The notes: generated by a model from the letters alone, not told the origin. A stretch of DNA of 64,000 bases from a bacterium (GCA_030432695.1 JAUILN010000003.1:710707-774706); one strand, 5' to 3'; shown: positions 29,010 to 37,945, counted from the first letter of the stretch. Numbers and translations: made by a program.

Positions 29010-30188
29010 GTGGTCGACCTCTCGATCCTGATCGTCAACTTCAACTCGTGGGATGTCCTGGCCGACGCGCTGGACTCGATCCGCGCGCATCCGCCTGCGG
29101 ACCGGAACGGTGTGGCGCTCGATCACGAGATCGTGGTCGTCGACAACGCGTCGCCACTTCGGACGGAGACCGACGTCGAGGCGATCCACAGCCGGCTCCG
29201 TGGCGACCGCGACCGGCTGGTTCTTCACGACCGGAACGACGGCTTCTCCGCCGGGATGAACCGGGCGCTCGCGCACAGCCGCGGTCGTTACCTGCTGGTC
29301 AGCAATCCGGATGTCCACTATCTGCCGGGCTGTCTGTCACGGTTGGTCGGCTTCCTCGAGACCCATCGAGACGTGGGCGCTGCCACGCCGGTCACCTTCG
29401 TCGACCCCGGCCTGGAGATCCGACTGCCGACCGGCGTGCTGCCGCGCCTCCTCGAGCGCCCGTGGTTCGTCGCGACCGCGGTGAGCCAGGCCGCGAGGAA
29501 CGCCTACAGCCGATTGCTCACGCGACGCTACCTGCCGGTATTCCGACCAGGCGGCGATCTCGACCTGGAGATGTTCGCGGGCTGGGGTTTTCTCATCCGT
29601 CGTGACGTCGTCGACGAGATCGGCTTCTTCGACGAGCGCTATCCGCTCTACTACGAGGATGCCGACCTGTCCTGCCGTGTTCGGCGCGCCGGCCACCGCA
29701 TCGTCCAGGTCGAGGCCGCCCGGATGATCCACCTCTACGACCGCTCGGCCCGCACCACGCGCGAGCAGTCGCTCGCGCGCCACGACATCAGCGAGCGACG
29801 CTACTTCCGCCGGTGGTCGGGTCTGCCGGCACAATGGTTGGTCGATGGGGCGCGGGGCCTGCTGCGGACGCGGACGCTGCAGCGACTCGCGGCCGAGCGC
29901 CGGCCTCCCGCGGGGCGGAGCCTCGAAGACCTGGGCGGCGTTCCGTCGATCATCCTCGACGCACCATGCGCCGACTTCCTGGTCGAGGTCGCCTTCGATC
30001 CCTACTTCCTGCTCTGCGGTGGAGCCTTCGGATCGGGCGCCGCCTGGAGCCCCGGCCCGCGACTGGTCGAGTGGATGCGTGAGCGGCCGGTGCACTTCCG
30101 CGTCGTCGATCTCACCCGACGTGGAATGCCCGAACTCGGGCGATGGCACTTCGATGCGCAGCGGGGGCACACGAGGCAAGCTCGATGA
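29010..30188 (+). CDS. GT2 family glycosyltransferase
   Basis: A 392-aa protein from GTG 29010. The N-terminal nucleotide-sugar domain shows LSILIVNFNSW, VVVDNASP, NDGFSAGMNRAL and NPDVHYLPG (the DxD-type metal site), then FFDERYPLYYEDADLSCRVRRAGHRI with the catalytic acidic block, as in rhamnosyl-type WbbL relatives. The C-terminal ~100 residues are a variable region (SIILDAPCADF, FLLCGGAFGS). It is cytoplasmic and transfers a sugar onto a lipid-linked or protein-linked acceptor. The gene overlaps the methyltransferase by 4 bp (ATGA). A start at ATG 28974 would add 12 residues without homology. Confidence 0.88.
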   Translation: MVDLSILIVNFNSWDVLADALDSIRAHPPADRNGVALDHEIVVVDNASPLRTETDVEAIHSRLRGDRDRLVLHDRNDGFSAGMNRALAHSRGRYLLVSNPDVHYLPGCLSRLVGFLETHRDVGAATPVTFVDPGLEIRLPTGVLPRLLERPWFVATAVSQAARNAYSRLLTRRYLPVFRPGGDLDLEMFAGWGFLIRRDVVDEIGFFDERYPLYYEDADLSCRVRRAGHRIVQVEAARMIHLYDRSARTTREQSLARHDISERRYFRRWSGLPAQWLVDGARGLLRTRTLQRLAAERRPPAGRSLEDLGGVPSIILDAPCADFLVEVAFDPYFLLCGGAFGSGAAWSPGPRLVEWMRERPVHFRVVDLTRRGMPELGRWHFDAQRGHTRQAR

Positions 30189-30952
30189 TTCCGCCGCGCG
30201 TTCGAACCTTCAACCGCGTGCTGCGGCGCTTCGCGGACGACCTCGAGCGGCCGGAATACGCCGCCGGCGTGGCGGCGGTGCGGGATGTGGTCGCCCGGGC
30301 ACGTGCCGCCGGCGTCGAACTCCGCCTCGACGCGCTGCGCGACTGGGAGAACGCCCAGATCCTGCTCGGGATCGGACAGATCGGAGCCGGCCGTGGTGCC
30401 CTCGAGATCCTCGACGTCGGCGGTGGCAATGCGCCGACCGCCAGTCTGCTCGCCGAGGCTGGCCACGCGGTGACCGTGATGGACGTCGATCCCGTCGCCG
30501 TCCACGGGGTGGAGCTCGCCGCGGATGCGCTGGGACTCGGCGAGCGACTTCGGGCCGTCGAGGGTGGAGAGGCCTCACGCGCTTGGCCGTTCCGCGCGGC
30601 CAGCTTCGACCTGATCGTCTCGATCTCGGTCCTCGAAGGCGTGCTCCGCTCGCGGCGCGCTGCGTGGTTCCGCGAGGCCGCGCGGGTGCTGCGACCGCGA
30701 GGCGACCTGCTGCTGACCTTCGACTTCGGCGAGGGCGCGCGCTTCGTCAGCGATGCCCCGACCTCCGCGGAGGAGGTCGAACGCAGCTTCGTCGCGGCGA
30801 CCCCCTTCGAGCGTGTCGGTGAGCCCTTCGAGGTTCCGACCTGGGATCCGGAGATCGGACCACCGGTGAAGATCGTCGTGCCGCGGGCCGACGGATTCGA
30901 CCTGCGGGTCGCCGAGTACTCGTTCGCGTCGCTGCACCTGCGCAAGGCCTGA
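30185..30952 (+). CDS. Class I SAM-dependent methyltransferase
   Basis: A 255-aa protein. Motif I is ILDVGGGNAPTASLLAEAG, followed by VTVMDVDPVAV (acidic end of strand 2 binding the SAM ribose), then FDLIVSISVLEGV (motif IV) and VLRPRGDLLLTFDFGEG (motif V/VI). It is probably an O- or N-methyltransferase acting with the preceding GT2 on a glycan, given the 4-bp overlap. It ends 9 bp from the stop of the convergent PhyH gene. Confidence 0.87.
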   Translation: MIPPRVRTFNRVLRRFADDLERPEYAAGVAAVRDVVARARAAGVELRLDALRDWENAQILLGIGQIGAGRGALEILDVGGGNAPTASLLAEAGHAVTVMDVDPVAVHGVELAADALGLGERLRAVEGGEASRAWPFRAASFDLIVSISVLEGVLRSRRAAWFREAARVLRPRGDLLLTFDFGEGARFVSDAPTSAEEVERSFVAATPFERVGEPFEVPTWDPEIGPPVKIVVPRADGFDLRVAEYSFASLHLRKA

Positions 30953-30961
30953 CGGAGTCGT

Positions 30962-32215
30962 TCACCATCGGTCGACGAGTCGCATGGCGAGCCGGACGTC
31001 GCCCTGGACCCGCAGGCGGCCGGCGTAGAACAGCCGCACGGCGTCTTCCTCGCCGTCCGCCAGCGCCAACAGGTCGGCACACGACGCGGCGATCGTGCAG
31101 TCGACGGTCCCGGGTTCCGCCATCCAAATTCGGCCGTCGTTCGTGTCGATGCCGAAGACTCCGCCGCCATCGCCTTCGACGATGAACCGCGCCCGACCGC
31201 GCGGTGGTGCGTCGTCCTCGTGGGGGCTCGGCACCAGGAGTCGCCCGAGTGCCCGGATGACCGGAGATTCGGGGCACTCGAAGTCGGGCCGCGCGCCGTC
31301 CTCGACGACGAACCGCTCCGCTCCCCGTTCGGAGTTGGGCAGCCGGGGGAACGGCAGGTCGTCGGGAAGCGCCGACGTGTCGTGGCAGGCGTAGCGGGTG
31401 CCGACGAACGGGCCCGCGAGCAGGCGTCGGCGGGCCGGCGTGGCGCTCTGCAGGAGTTCCTCGGAGTGCGGGATGCCGTGCCAGTTCGCGTAGTGATAGG
31501 GAACGTAGCCGTAGTACAGCGTCCGGCGGCGCCGGCCCGAGCGAGGTGCCTTGGCGCCGTGCCAGGCGCCCTCGCAGAAGAACACCACGTCGCCGGCGCG
31601 TACGTGGATCTCCCGGTAGCCGGGGATCTCCTCCCAGGGGATCGAGAGCCGTTCCGCATTGGCAGCGACGAAGGCCTCGCGGATCGACCGGTCGCAGTCC
31701 GGGAGTTCCCACTTCGGATGCAGACGATCGAACGGGAACTCCGAGTCGAGCCGGTGGCTGCCTTCCAAGATCACCATCGGGCCGTCATCGGGGCCGACGT
31801 CGGTCAGCGCCAGGCCGACCTTCAGCAGGTGCGTGAGCGCCTCGCCGGGGCGACCTGAGGGGCGCGCCTCGGGCTGGGCATGCAGCGGCAGGCCGATCCC
31901 GTCGAGGCGCGTGATCGAATAGGTCTCACCGAGTCGGCAGGGTCGAGGCACGAGGGCCTCGGCGACGTCGAGCACGGCGGGATGATCGATCAGCGTCTGG
32001 AACACCGGGTCGAGGTCGAGCAGACCGAGGAGTCGGTACTCGTTGACGACCGGCGTCCAGCTCGGGATGCACGTCCGCGGCAGGCTCGCGGGGCCGAGGC
32101 CTTCGTGGCGGGCCAGCGCCTGGTTCAGCGCATGGACCAGTCCCGCGTCGAGGGCGCCGCGGCGCACGAACCAGCCCTGCACTTCGAAGCCGTAGCGCTC
32201 GATGGGTTGCAGCAT
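30962..32215 (-). CDS. PhyH-type dioxygenase fused to SCP2-like domain
   Basis: A 417-aa protein. Residues ~1-310 match the phytanoyl-CoA dioxygenase family: LSIPWEEIPGYREIHVRAGDVVFFCEGAWHGA supplies the distal His, and RRRTLYYGYVPY the 2-oxoglutarate Arg. At the place of the usual HxD iron motif the sequence reads LPLHAQPEARP, so the Asp ligand is not obvious. The last ~90 residues (GVFGIDTNDGRIWMAEPG ... GRLRVQGDVRLAMRLVD) resemble an SCP2 sterol/lipid-binding domain. A lipid-bound or hydrophobic substrate is therefore likely. The start is at ATG 32215; TATGCT lies 11 nt upstream. Confidence 0.82.
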   Translation of the reverse strand: MLQPIERYGFEVQGWFVRRGALDAGLVHALNQALARHEGLGPASLPRTCIPSWTPVVNEYRLLGLLDLDPVFQTLIDHPAVLDVAEALVPRPCRLGETYSITRLDGIGLPLHAQPEARPSGRPGEALTHLLKVGLALTDVGPDDGPMVILEGSHRLDSEFPFDRLHPKWELPDCDRSIREAFVAANAERLSIPWEEIPGYREIHVRAGDVVFFCEGAWHGAKAPRSGRRRRTLYYGYVPYHYANWHGIPHSEELLQSATPARRRLLAGPFVGTRYACHDTSALPDDLPFPRLPNSERGAERFVVEDGARPDFECPESPVIRALGRLLVPSPHEDDAPPRGRARFIVEGDGGGVFGIDTNDGRIWMAEPGTVDCTIAASCADLLALADGEEDAVRLFYAGRLRVQGDVRLAMRLVDRW

Positions 32216-32226
32216 GAGAGGCCGCA

Positions 32227-32232
32227 AGCATA
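32227..32232 (-). promoter_or_regulatory. -10-like hexamer before PhyH gene
   Basis: Minus-strand TATGCT with 11 nt to ATG 32215 would give a leader of only a few nucleotides. Confidence 0.4.
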
Positions 32233-32261
32233 GCCTCGATCGGCTGTCCGGCCTGTCGGTC

Positions 32262-32360
32262 TCACCAGCCTGACGCCCACCGCAGGCTCCGGGTCGCCTC
32301 GATGTAGGCGTTGCTCCAGGCTTGGGCGCGGAAGCACTGCATCGGCAGGTTCGCGTCACC
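32262..32360 (-). pseudogene. C-terminal remnant of a third five-TM paralog
   Basis: Read on the minus strand from 32360, this gives about 32 codons and a stop: GDANLPMQCFRAQAWSNAY, then IEATRSLRWASGW. The intact gene at 32413-33066 ends GDPSLPVQFLRAEAWSNAY, then VDATRSLLRALGWLA. The match is in frame and unmistakable, and the DNA is also similar. Everything upstream of the remnant is gone; the break falls at a palindromic element (32363-32393). It is a decayed third copy of the A/B pair. It is too short to be expressed usefully. Confidence 0.85.
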
Positions 32361-32362
32361 GT

Positions 32363-32393
32363 GTCGTGTTCGGTGCCTGGCACGAACTACGAC
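32363..32393. repeat. Palindromic element 2, GTGCC-T-GGCAC core
   Basis: Outer arms GTCGTGTTC (32363-32371) and GAACTACGAC (32384-32393) pair with one bulged base; the core GTGCC (32373-32377) pairs with GGCAC (32379-32383) around T. It shares TGTTCGGTGCCTGGCAC with element 1. It sits between intact gene B and the third-copy remnant. Confidence 0.78.
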
Positions 32394-32412
32394 AGATTCT
32401 GAGGAGGGGGGG

Positions 32413-33066
32413 TCATGCGAGCCAGCCCAACGCGCGGAGCAGTGACCGGGTCGCGTCGACGTAGGCGTTGCTCCAGGCCTCGGCGCGTAGGAACTGCACC
32501 GGCAAACTCGGGTCGCCGAGGAACGGGCGCAGCACCCAGGCCGCCTGGATCGACACGAAGACGAACAGCACGGTCCAGATCCGGCGCAGGGTGCGGTGGC
32601 GGGGGGAGCGGCGTTCGAGGTCGCGGTAGGCGCGGATCATCGCGACCCGTGCGGCAGCGGTGGCGAGCGCGAAGGCCAGGCCGTTGACCAACGTCGCGCC
32701 GGCGTAGCCGACGCCCGAGAGGTAGACGAAGGCGATCAGCGGCGACAGCGACAGGAGCGCGCAGGCGAACACCGTCTGCGCGCCGAGCGTGGCGCGCAAC
32801 GCCTGCGGCAGGTCGTCGCGGAGGCCGGACAACAGGTGCAACACGGTGAAGCTCGGCAGGCAGAGGCCGGTGGAGACCGCGAGCAGCAGCGGCAGTTTGC
32901 TCGCCGAGACCAGCGCCTGGCCGACGCGGCCGGCATGGCTGCCGAGCACCGCGCCGTGGACCGCGCCGGCGACCAGCGTCCAGACGGCGAGCTCGCGCCA
33001 GCCGATGGTGGTCACGGTGCCGCGCAGCAGGCCGTCGATGCGGCGGATGCTGGCGGCCGCGTTCAT
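32413..33066 (-). CDS. Five-TM membrane protein B (paralog of A)
   Basis: A 217-aa protein with about five membrane helices: LAVWTLVAGAVHGAVLG, LPLLLAVSTGLCLPSF, FACALLSLSPLIAFVYL, LVNGLAFALATAA and a last one around WTVLFVFVSIQAAW. A conserved tail WVLRPFLGDPSLPVQFLRAEAW follows. The same tail in A reads WILRPFIGAPGLPFTWFRE. I recognise the pair as a recurring bacterial membrane family with a W-x-LRPF-x-G-x-P-x-LP motif but cannot give it a function. The start ATG overlaps the stop of A by 4 bp, so A and B are translationally coupled and may form a heteromer. Confidence 0.78.
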   Translation of the reverse strand: MNAAASIRRIDGLLRGTVTTIGWRELAVWTLVAGAVHGAVLGSHAGRVGQALVSASKLPLLLAVSTGLCLPSFTVLHLLSGLRDDLPQALRATLGAQTVFACALLSLSPLIAFVYLSGVGYAGATLVNGLAFALATAAARVAMIRAYRDLERRSPRHRTLRRIWTVLFVFVSIQAAWVLRPFLGDPSLPVQFLRAEAWSNAYVDATRSLLRALGWLA

Positions 33067-33806
33067 GCGAACAGGTTGCCCAGCGTGTGCAGCACCGCTT
33101 CCAGCACGTTCGAATCGCGTTCACGGAACCAGGTGAACGGCAGGCCCGGCGCACCGATGAACGGGCGGAGGATCCAGCCGGTCTGCGCGCCGACCACGCC
33201 GTAGACGACGGTCCAGGTCCAGAACACCCGCTCGGCGATGCGGCGGCGGCGAGCGTTCGGATCGTTCGTCCCAGGCGGCAGCGGCGGGCCGATGACCGGA
33301 GCCTGCGGAGCGAACATCGCATCGACCGCGCGGCGCAGCACCGCGAGGCCGACCAGTCCGCCGGCGGCGAAGAACGCCACGTTGAGCAGGACCAGGAACG
33401 GGTAGCTGTCGGTGCTCAGCGTGAAGAACGCGGTGATCGGGCCGAGGCTGGCGAGCATCGCGAGGTCGATCAGCACGCCGACCATCAGCAGCTTCAGCGT
33501 CGACGCGAAGTCGAGCGGCGAGCGGGCCAGCGCCGAGGCGACGTACAGCGACGGCACGGTGACCACCAACGTGATCAGGAACAGCAGCGGGGTCTTCACC
33601 GTACTGGCGATCAGTTGCGCGATCGCCGGGTCCTCGGCGCGGGTGGCCCCGTACAGCCCCATGCACGCGCCGTAGATCCCGCCGAGAAGTAGCGCGGCCC
33701 GAGCTGCGAGCGGGGCGGACAGCACCACGCCTTCGCTGCGCAGCCGTTCCGGGTCGGTGAACCGACCGCGGAGCGCCCGGTCGACGAGGGTGAGAAGTTC
33801 GCGCAT
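33063..33806 (-). CDS. Five-TM membrane protein A
   Basis: A 247-aa protein, upstream partner of B. Helices: APLAARAALLLGGIYGACMG, PLLFLITLVVTVPSLYVA, LKLLMVGVLIDLAMLASLG, YPFLVLLNVAFFAAGGLVGL, and WTWTVVYGVVGAQTGW before the LRPFIG motif. A proline-rich cytoplasmic loop (FAPQAPVIGPPLPPGTND) separates TM4 and TM5. The first ~30 residues are soluble (MRELLTLVDRALRGRF). ATG 33806 is preceded by a weak CAGGA. Position next to the divergent phosphatase suggests no clear pathway. Confidence 0.78.
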   Translation of the reverse strand: MRELLTLVDRALRGRFTDPERLRSEGVVLSAPLAARAALLLGGIYGACMGLYGATRAEDPAIAQLIASTVKTPLLFLITLVVTVPSLYVASALARSPLDFASTLKLLMVGVLIDLAMLASLGPITAFFTLSTDSYPFLVLLNVAFFAAGGLVGLAVLRRAVDAMFAPQAPVIGPPLPPGTNDPNARRRRIAERVFWTWTVVYGVVGAQTGWILRPFIGAPGLPFTWFRERDSNVLEAVLHTLGNLFA

Positions 33807-33922
33807 CGAGGGGTTCCTGCTCCCGGGCCGGCCCGGTGAGGCTAGCCTACTCCGGATACTCTGGATTGCAAAGTTACTGGCGATCGTTCGCTGCCCTTGT
33901 CCTCGGCTTGCCGAGAACCGCC

Positions 33923-33928
33923 TACGCT
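33923..33928 (+). promoter_or_regulatory. -10-like hexamer before phosphatase gene
   Basis: TACGCT is 9 nt before ATG 33938. It supports this start over the longer frame from 33836, whose extra 34 residues would hide the Tat motif. Confidence 0.5.
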
Positions 33929-33937
33929 CCGCGTCCG

Positions 33938-35479
33938 ATGCCCCCATCCCGCCGAGATCTATTCCGCGCCGGCGCCTCCGCGGCCGGCTGCGCGTCGCTC
34001 CGCCGTTTCCCGGCCATCCTCCGCGACCGCCCGACCTTGCCGTGCGGCGTCGCCACCGGCGACCCGTCGACCGACGGCGCGGTGGTCTGGGCGCGCGCCG
34101 ACCGGCCGTCGCGGATGCTCGTCGAACTCGCCGCCACCGAGGCCTTCCGCGATCCACTCCGCATCGACGGCCCCGAGGTGCTGCCCGCCGACGACTGCAC
34201 CGGCCGCGTGCTCCTCGAGGGACTGCCCGCCGGCAGCGAGGTGTTCTACCGGGTGTCGATGGTCGACCTCACCGACCGCCGCGCGGTGAGCGAGCCGGTG
34301 ATGGGCCGCTTCCGCACCGCACCCGCCGACCGCAGCCGACCGTTCCGTCTGCTGTGGTCGGGCGACACCTGCGGGCAGGGCTTCGGCATCGACCCCGCGC
34401 GTGGCGGCCTGCGCGGCTACGCGGCGATGCGCGCCCGCGAGGCACACGCGTTCCTGCACTGCGGCGACCTGATCTACGCCGACAACCCGATCCTCCCCGA
34501 GGTCGCGCTCCCCGATGGCACCACCTGGCGCAACGTCACCACGCCGGAGACCTCCAAGGTGGCCGAGACCCTCGACGAGTTCCGCGGTCGCTACCGCTAC
34601 AACCTGCTCGACGAACACGCGCGCGCCTTCCACGCCGAGGTGCCACTGATCGCGCTCTGGGACGACCACGAGACCACCAACAACTGGTACCCCGGCGAGG
34701 TGCTCGACGCCGAGGCCTACACCGTGAAGTCGGTCGATCTGCTGGCCGCCCGCGCGCGCCGCGCCTTCCTCGACTACGTGCCGCTGCGCCGCGACGCCGC
34801 CCGCCCGGACCGCATCCACCGCCGCCTGCGCCTCGCTCCCGACCTCGACCTGTTCGTCCTCGACATGCGCAGCTTCCGCGGACCGAACACCAGCAACGAC
34901 CAGTCCACCGAGAGCGACGACACCCGCTTCCTCGGCGCCGCGCAGTTCCGCTGGCTGCTCGCCGAGCTGATCGCATCGCGCGCCACCTGGAAGGTGATCG
35001 CCGCCGACATGCCGCTCGGTCTGGTGGTCGGCGACGGCCCGCGCTTCGAGGCGGTCGCCAACGGCATCGACGGTCCGCCGCGCGGCCGCGAGCAGGAACT
35101 CGCGCGGCTCCTCAGCGCGCTGCACGCGGCCCGCGTCGAGGGCCTGGTCTGGCTCACCGCCGACGTCCATTACACGGCGGCCCATCACTTCCACCCCGAC
35201 CGCGCCGGCTTCCGCGACTTCTCCCCGTTCTGGGAGTTCGTCTCGGGCCCGCTCCACGCCGGCACCTTCGGCCCGGGCGTCCTCGATCCGACCTTCGGGC
35301 CGGAGCAGGTGTTCGCCAAGGCGCCGCCGCCAGGGCGCGCCAACCTGTCTCCAGCGGAGGGTTTGCAGTTCTTCGGCGAGCTGGCGCTGGAGCCCGGCAG
35401 CCGGGACCTGCGGGTGTCGCTACTGGACGTCTCGGGTTCGGTGCTGTTCGAGAAGGTGCTCCAGCCGAAGGAGGGGTAG
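33938..35479 (+). CDS. PhoD-like alkaline phosphatase, Tat-exported
   Basis: A 513-aa protein. The N-terminus MPPSRRDLFRAGASAAGCAS is a twin-arginine signal. The PhoD N-terminal Fn3-like domain (TLPCGVATGDPSTDGAVVWARA) is followed by the metallophosphatase core: LWSGDTCGQ, HCGDLIYADN, ALWDDHETTNNW (metal ligands), LDMRSFRGPNTS and LTADVHYTAAHHF near the end. These are the Ca/Fe-dependent PhoD ligands. It is expected to hydrolyse phosphoesters outside the cytoplasm for phosphate scavenging. I see no clear Pho box upstream. It is monocistronic and divergent from A. Confidence 0.9.
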   Translation: MPPSRRDLFRAGASAAGCASLRRFPAILRDRPTLPCGVATGDPSTDGAVVWARADRPSRMLVELAATEAFRDPLRIDGPEVLPADDCTGRVLLEGLPAGSEVFYRVSMVDLTDRRAVSEPVMGRFRTAPADRSRPFRLLWSGDTCGQGFGIDPARGGLRGYAAMRAREAHAFLHCGDLIYADNPILPEVALPDGTTWRNVTTPETSKVAETLDEFRGRYRYNLLDEHARAFHAEVPLIALWDDHETTNNWYPGEVLDAEAYTVKSVDLLAARARRAFLDYVPLRRDAARPDRIHRRLRLAPDLDLFVLDMRSFRGPNTSNDQSTESDDTRFLGAAQFRWLLAELIASRATWKVIAADMPLGLVVGDGPRFEAVANGIDGPPRGREQELARLLSALHAARVEGLVWLTADVHYTAAHHFHPDRAGFRDFSPFWEFVSGPLHAGTFGPGVLDPTFGPEQVFAKAPPPGRANLSPAEGLQFFGELALEPGSRDLRVSLLDVSGSVLFEKVLQPKEG

Positions 35480-35635
35480 CGGCATCCGGCGCGCGGTTGC
35501 GGTCGACAGAAGCACTGCCCTCGCAATCCGTCGCCAGATGGCCGACCCTCTTCGCGCCCCTGGGATCTTCCTCAGGGTCTCCGGGCTGCCTGAAGGACAG
35601 GCCGCGTAGCGGCGGTCCCCGCCCGGCCAACCCCG

Positions 35636-35641
35636 TATCCA
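35636..35641 (+). promoter_or_regulatory. -10-like hexamer before DUF5060 gene 1
   Basis: TATCCA, then 6 nt, then ATG 35648. No SD is present. Confidence 0.35.
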
Positions 35642-35647
35642 GTCTCC

Positions 35648-37945
35648 ATGTCGTTCCCTGCCACCGTGTGTGCCCGAGCCTTCCTCGCCGCCGGCGTGCT
35701 CCTGTCGTGCTTCGTGAGCGGGCTGCCTGCCCAGAGTCCGGTCGTCGGCGGTGAGCTCCGCGTCGGACACGTGGTCACGCTGTCGTTCGACGGTCCCGCA
35801 GGTCTCCAGGAGGACGGCCAGCCCAATCCCTTCACCGAGTATCGCCTCGACGTGACCTTCCGTCGCGGCACGCGCTCGCTGGTGGTGCCGGGCTACTTCG
35901 CCGCCGATGGCAGCGCCGCCGACAGCGGTGCAGAGAGCGGCCGGGTCTGGCGGGTCCACTTCGTTCCCGACGAGGTCGGTGCGTGGACCTGGCAGGCCTC
36001 CTTCGTCACCGGCAACCGCGTCGCGGTCCGTCCCGGCACGGGGATCCCGACCGCGTTCGATGGCGCTTCGGGCAGCCTGACGATCGACGCCAACGACAAG
36101 CCGGCGAGCGATCCGCGCAGTCGCGGCATGCTGCGCTACGTCGCTGAACGCTATCTGGGCTTCGAACACACCGGTGAGCCGTTCGTCGAGATCGGCGTCA
36201 ACAGCCCGGAGAACCTGCTCGCCTACTCGGACTTCGACAACACCTCCGACCGCGGCGGGCGCGTGCCGAACTTCCTGCACGCCTATGCGCCGCACGTGCC
36301 CGACTTCGCGCGGCTCGGTGGCGGGCCCGACTGGCGCGGTGGATTGGGCCAGGGCCTGCTCGGGGCATTGAGCTACCTTGCCGAGGAACGGCTCAACTCG
36401 ATCTATGTGCTGCTGTTCACCGGCTATGCCGACGGCGACGACGTCTGGCCGTGGCGCGCCGTCAACGATCCGTGGCGCTACGACTGTTCCAAGCTCGACC
36501 AGTGGGGGCGGGTCTTCGAGCATGCGACCGCGCTCGGGCTGCACATGCAGCTCACCTTCACCGAGACCGAGAACGAGGGCTACTTCGAGGTCGTCGAAGG
36601 CAATGCGCCGTTCGCCGACTCGCGCAAGCTGTTCTTCCGCGAGATGGTCGCGCGCTTCGGCCACAACCTGTCGCTGACCTGGAACCTCGGCGAGGAGAAC
36701 GGCTGGAACGATTGGAGCCGCGGGCCCTATCGCTATGCCAACAGCGAGGCCCAGCGGCGGGCGTTCTCGGCGTGGCTGCGCGACCTCGATCCATACGACC
36801 ACCCGATCTGCGTGCACACCTATCACGGGCCGAAGGCTGGTGAGGACATGGAGGGGGTGTTCGGGCCGTTGATCGATCCGAACAACCTGTGCCTGACGAT
36901 CGACGGTGGCTCGCTGCAGGGGCCCTACGACTGGGCGATCTCGGTGCGTGCCGACAGCAACGACCTGACCCGCAGCAACCACGCGGTGGTGCGCGATTGG
37001 ATCGAGCGCTCGGAGGCGGCCGGGCACCCGTGGGTGATCGCGTCGCACGAGCAGCTCCTGGCGCGCATCGGCACACCGCCGGACAACTCGCCCGACGATC
37101 CGGGTCACGACAAGACCCGCCGCGACACGCTGTGGGGCACCCTGATGGCCGGTGGACAGGGCGTGCAGTACTACTTCGGCGAGGACCGCGGCAACCTGAC
37201 CACCGGTGACGACCTGACCACCGAGTCGTTCCGCTTCCGCACCGACCTGTGGCGGCAGAGCCGGATCGCCGGCCGGTTCTTCCGGCAGCTCATCGATGTG
37301 CGGGCGATGCGATGCCGCGACGAGTTGGTCGGCGACCCGATGGCCTACTGCCTGGCCGAGCCAGGCGAGGCCTACGCCGTGTACCTGCGGCAGCTCGCCG
37401 ACGTGACCCTCGACCTCGGCGCGGCGCCGCACCACTACGAGGTCCTGTGGTTCGACCCGCGCAACGACGGACCGCTGCAGTCGGGGTCGGTGCGCTACGT
37501 GGCGGGACCGGGGCCGCAGAGCCTCGGGCGTCCGGTCGGCCCCGATGGCGACGATTGGGTCGCGCTGGTGCGGCGCGTCGACCTCGTAACCGATTCCGGA
37601 TGCGTGGGGCGCGAGCCGCCGATGGTCGTCGCACCGATGCGGCTCGGTGCAACGCTGACTTTGCAGGTTCCGGCGACCCAGGGCACGCAGGTCGCGGTCC
37701 TCGGCTTCGGCAATCTGCATGCACAGGCCCTGCTGATCCCGCCGTCGGTGGTCTGCGTGCCGTGGACCGACTGCCGCCTGGTCGTCGATGGCGCCTACTT
37801 CCCGGTCACCGGCCAGTGGTCGGGCACGGTGCCGAACGACGTGCAGCTGCTCGGCAGCGTGGTGCACGCGCAGTCGGCCCGCGGCGGCGGCACGCCGAGC
37901 TGCGTGGTGGTCGACGGCGCGCTGCGGCTGCCCTTCGTGAGATGA
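35648..37945 (+). CDS. DUF5060/glycosidase-like secreted protein 1
   Basis: A 765-aa protein. Signal peptide to about residue 28 (LLSCFVSGLPAQ). The DUF5060 beta domain spans ~35-130 (VTLSFDGP, LDVTFRRGTRSLVVPGYFAADG, VGAWTWQASF). A TIM-barrel, glycoside-hydrolase-like domain (~150-520) carries FVEIGVNSPENLL, FTETENEGYFE and LTWNLGEENGWNDW, whose Glu residues are catalytic candidates. A collagen-binding-2-like beta domain (~550-625) follows (AYCLAEPGEAYAVYL ... YEVLWFDPRN). The last ~125 residues are a divergent C-terminal module ending LRLPFVR. Substrate is probably a plant or algal polysaccharide; this is inference. Confidence 0.85.
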   Translation: MSFPATVCARAFLAAGVLLSCFVSGLPAQSPVVGGELRVGHVVTLSFDGPAGLQEDGQPNPFTEYRLDVTFRRGTRSLVVPGYFAADGSAADSGAESGRVWRVHFVPDEVGAWTWQASFVTGNRVAVRPGTGIPTAFDGASGSLTIDANDKPASDPRSRGMLRYVAERYLGFEHTGEPFVEIGVNSPENLLAYSDFDNTSDRGGRVPNFLHAYAPHVPDFARLGGGPDWRGGLGQGLLGALSYLAEERLNSIYVLLFTGYADGDDVWPWRAVNDPWRYDCSKLDQWGRVFEHATALGLHMQLTFTETENEGYFEVVEGNAPFADSRKLFFREMVARFGHNLSLTWNLGEENGWNDWSRGPYRYANSEAQRRAFSAWLRDLDPYDHPICVHTYHGPKAGEDMEGVFGPLIDPNNLCLTIDGGSLQGPYDWAISVRADSNDLTRSNHAVVRDWIERSEAAGHPWVIASHEQLLARIGTPPDNSPDDPGHDKTRRDTLWGTLMAGGQGVQYYFGEDRGNLTTGDDLTTESFRFRTDLWRQSRIAGRFFRQLIDVRAMRCRDELVGDPMAYCLAEPGEAYAVYLRQLADVTLDLGAAPHHYEVLWFDPRNDGPLQSGSVRYVAGPGPQSLGRPVGPDGDDWVALVRRVDLVTDSGCVGREPPMVVAPMRLGATLTLQVPATQGTQVAVLGFGNLHAQALLIPPSVVCVPWTDCRLVVDGAYFPVTGQWSGTVPNDVQLLGSVVHAQSARGGGTPSCVVVDGALRLPFVR

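Noticed and set aside
25442..29044. 1200-aa minus-strand reading frame opposite the RND genes
   Set aside because: It is His/Arg/Gln-rich with no domain and mirrors the GC-rich third positions of the efflux genes; a typical shadow frame.
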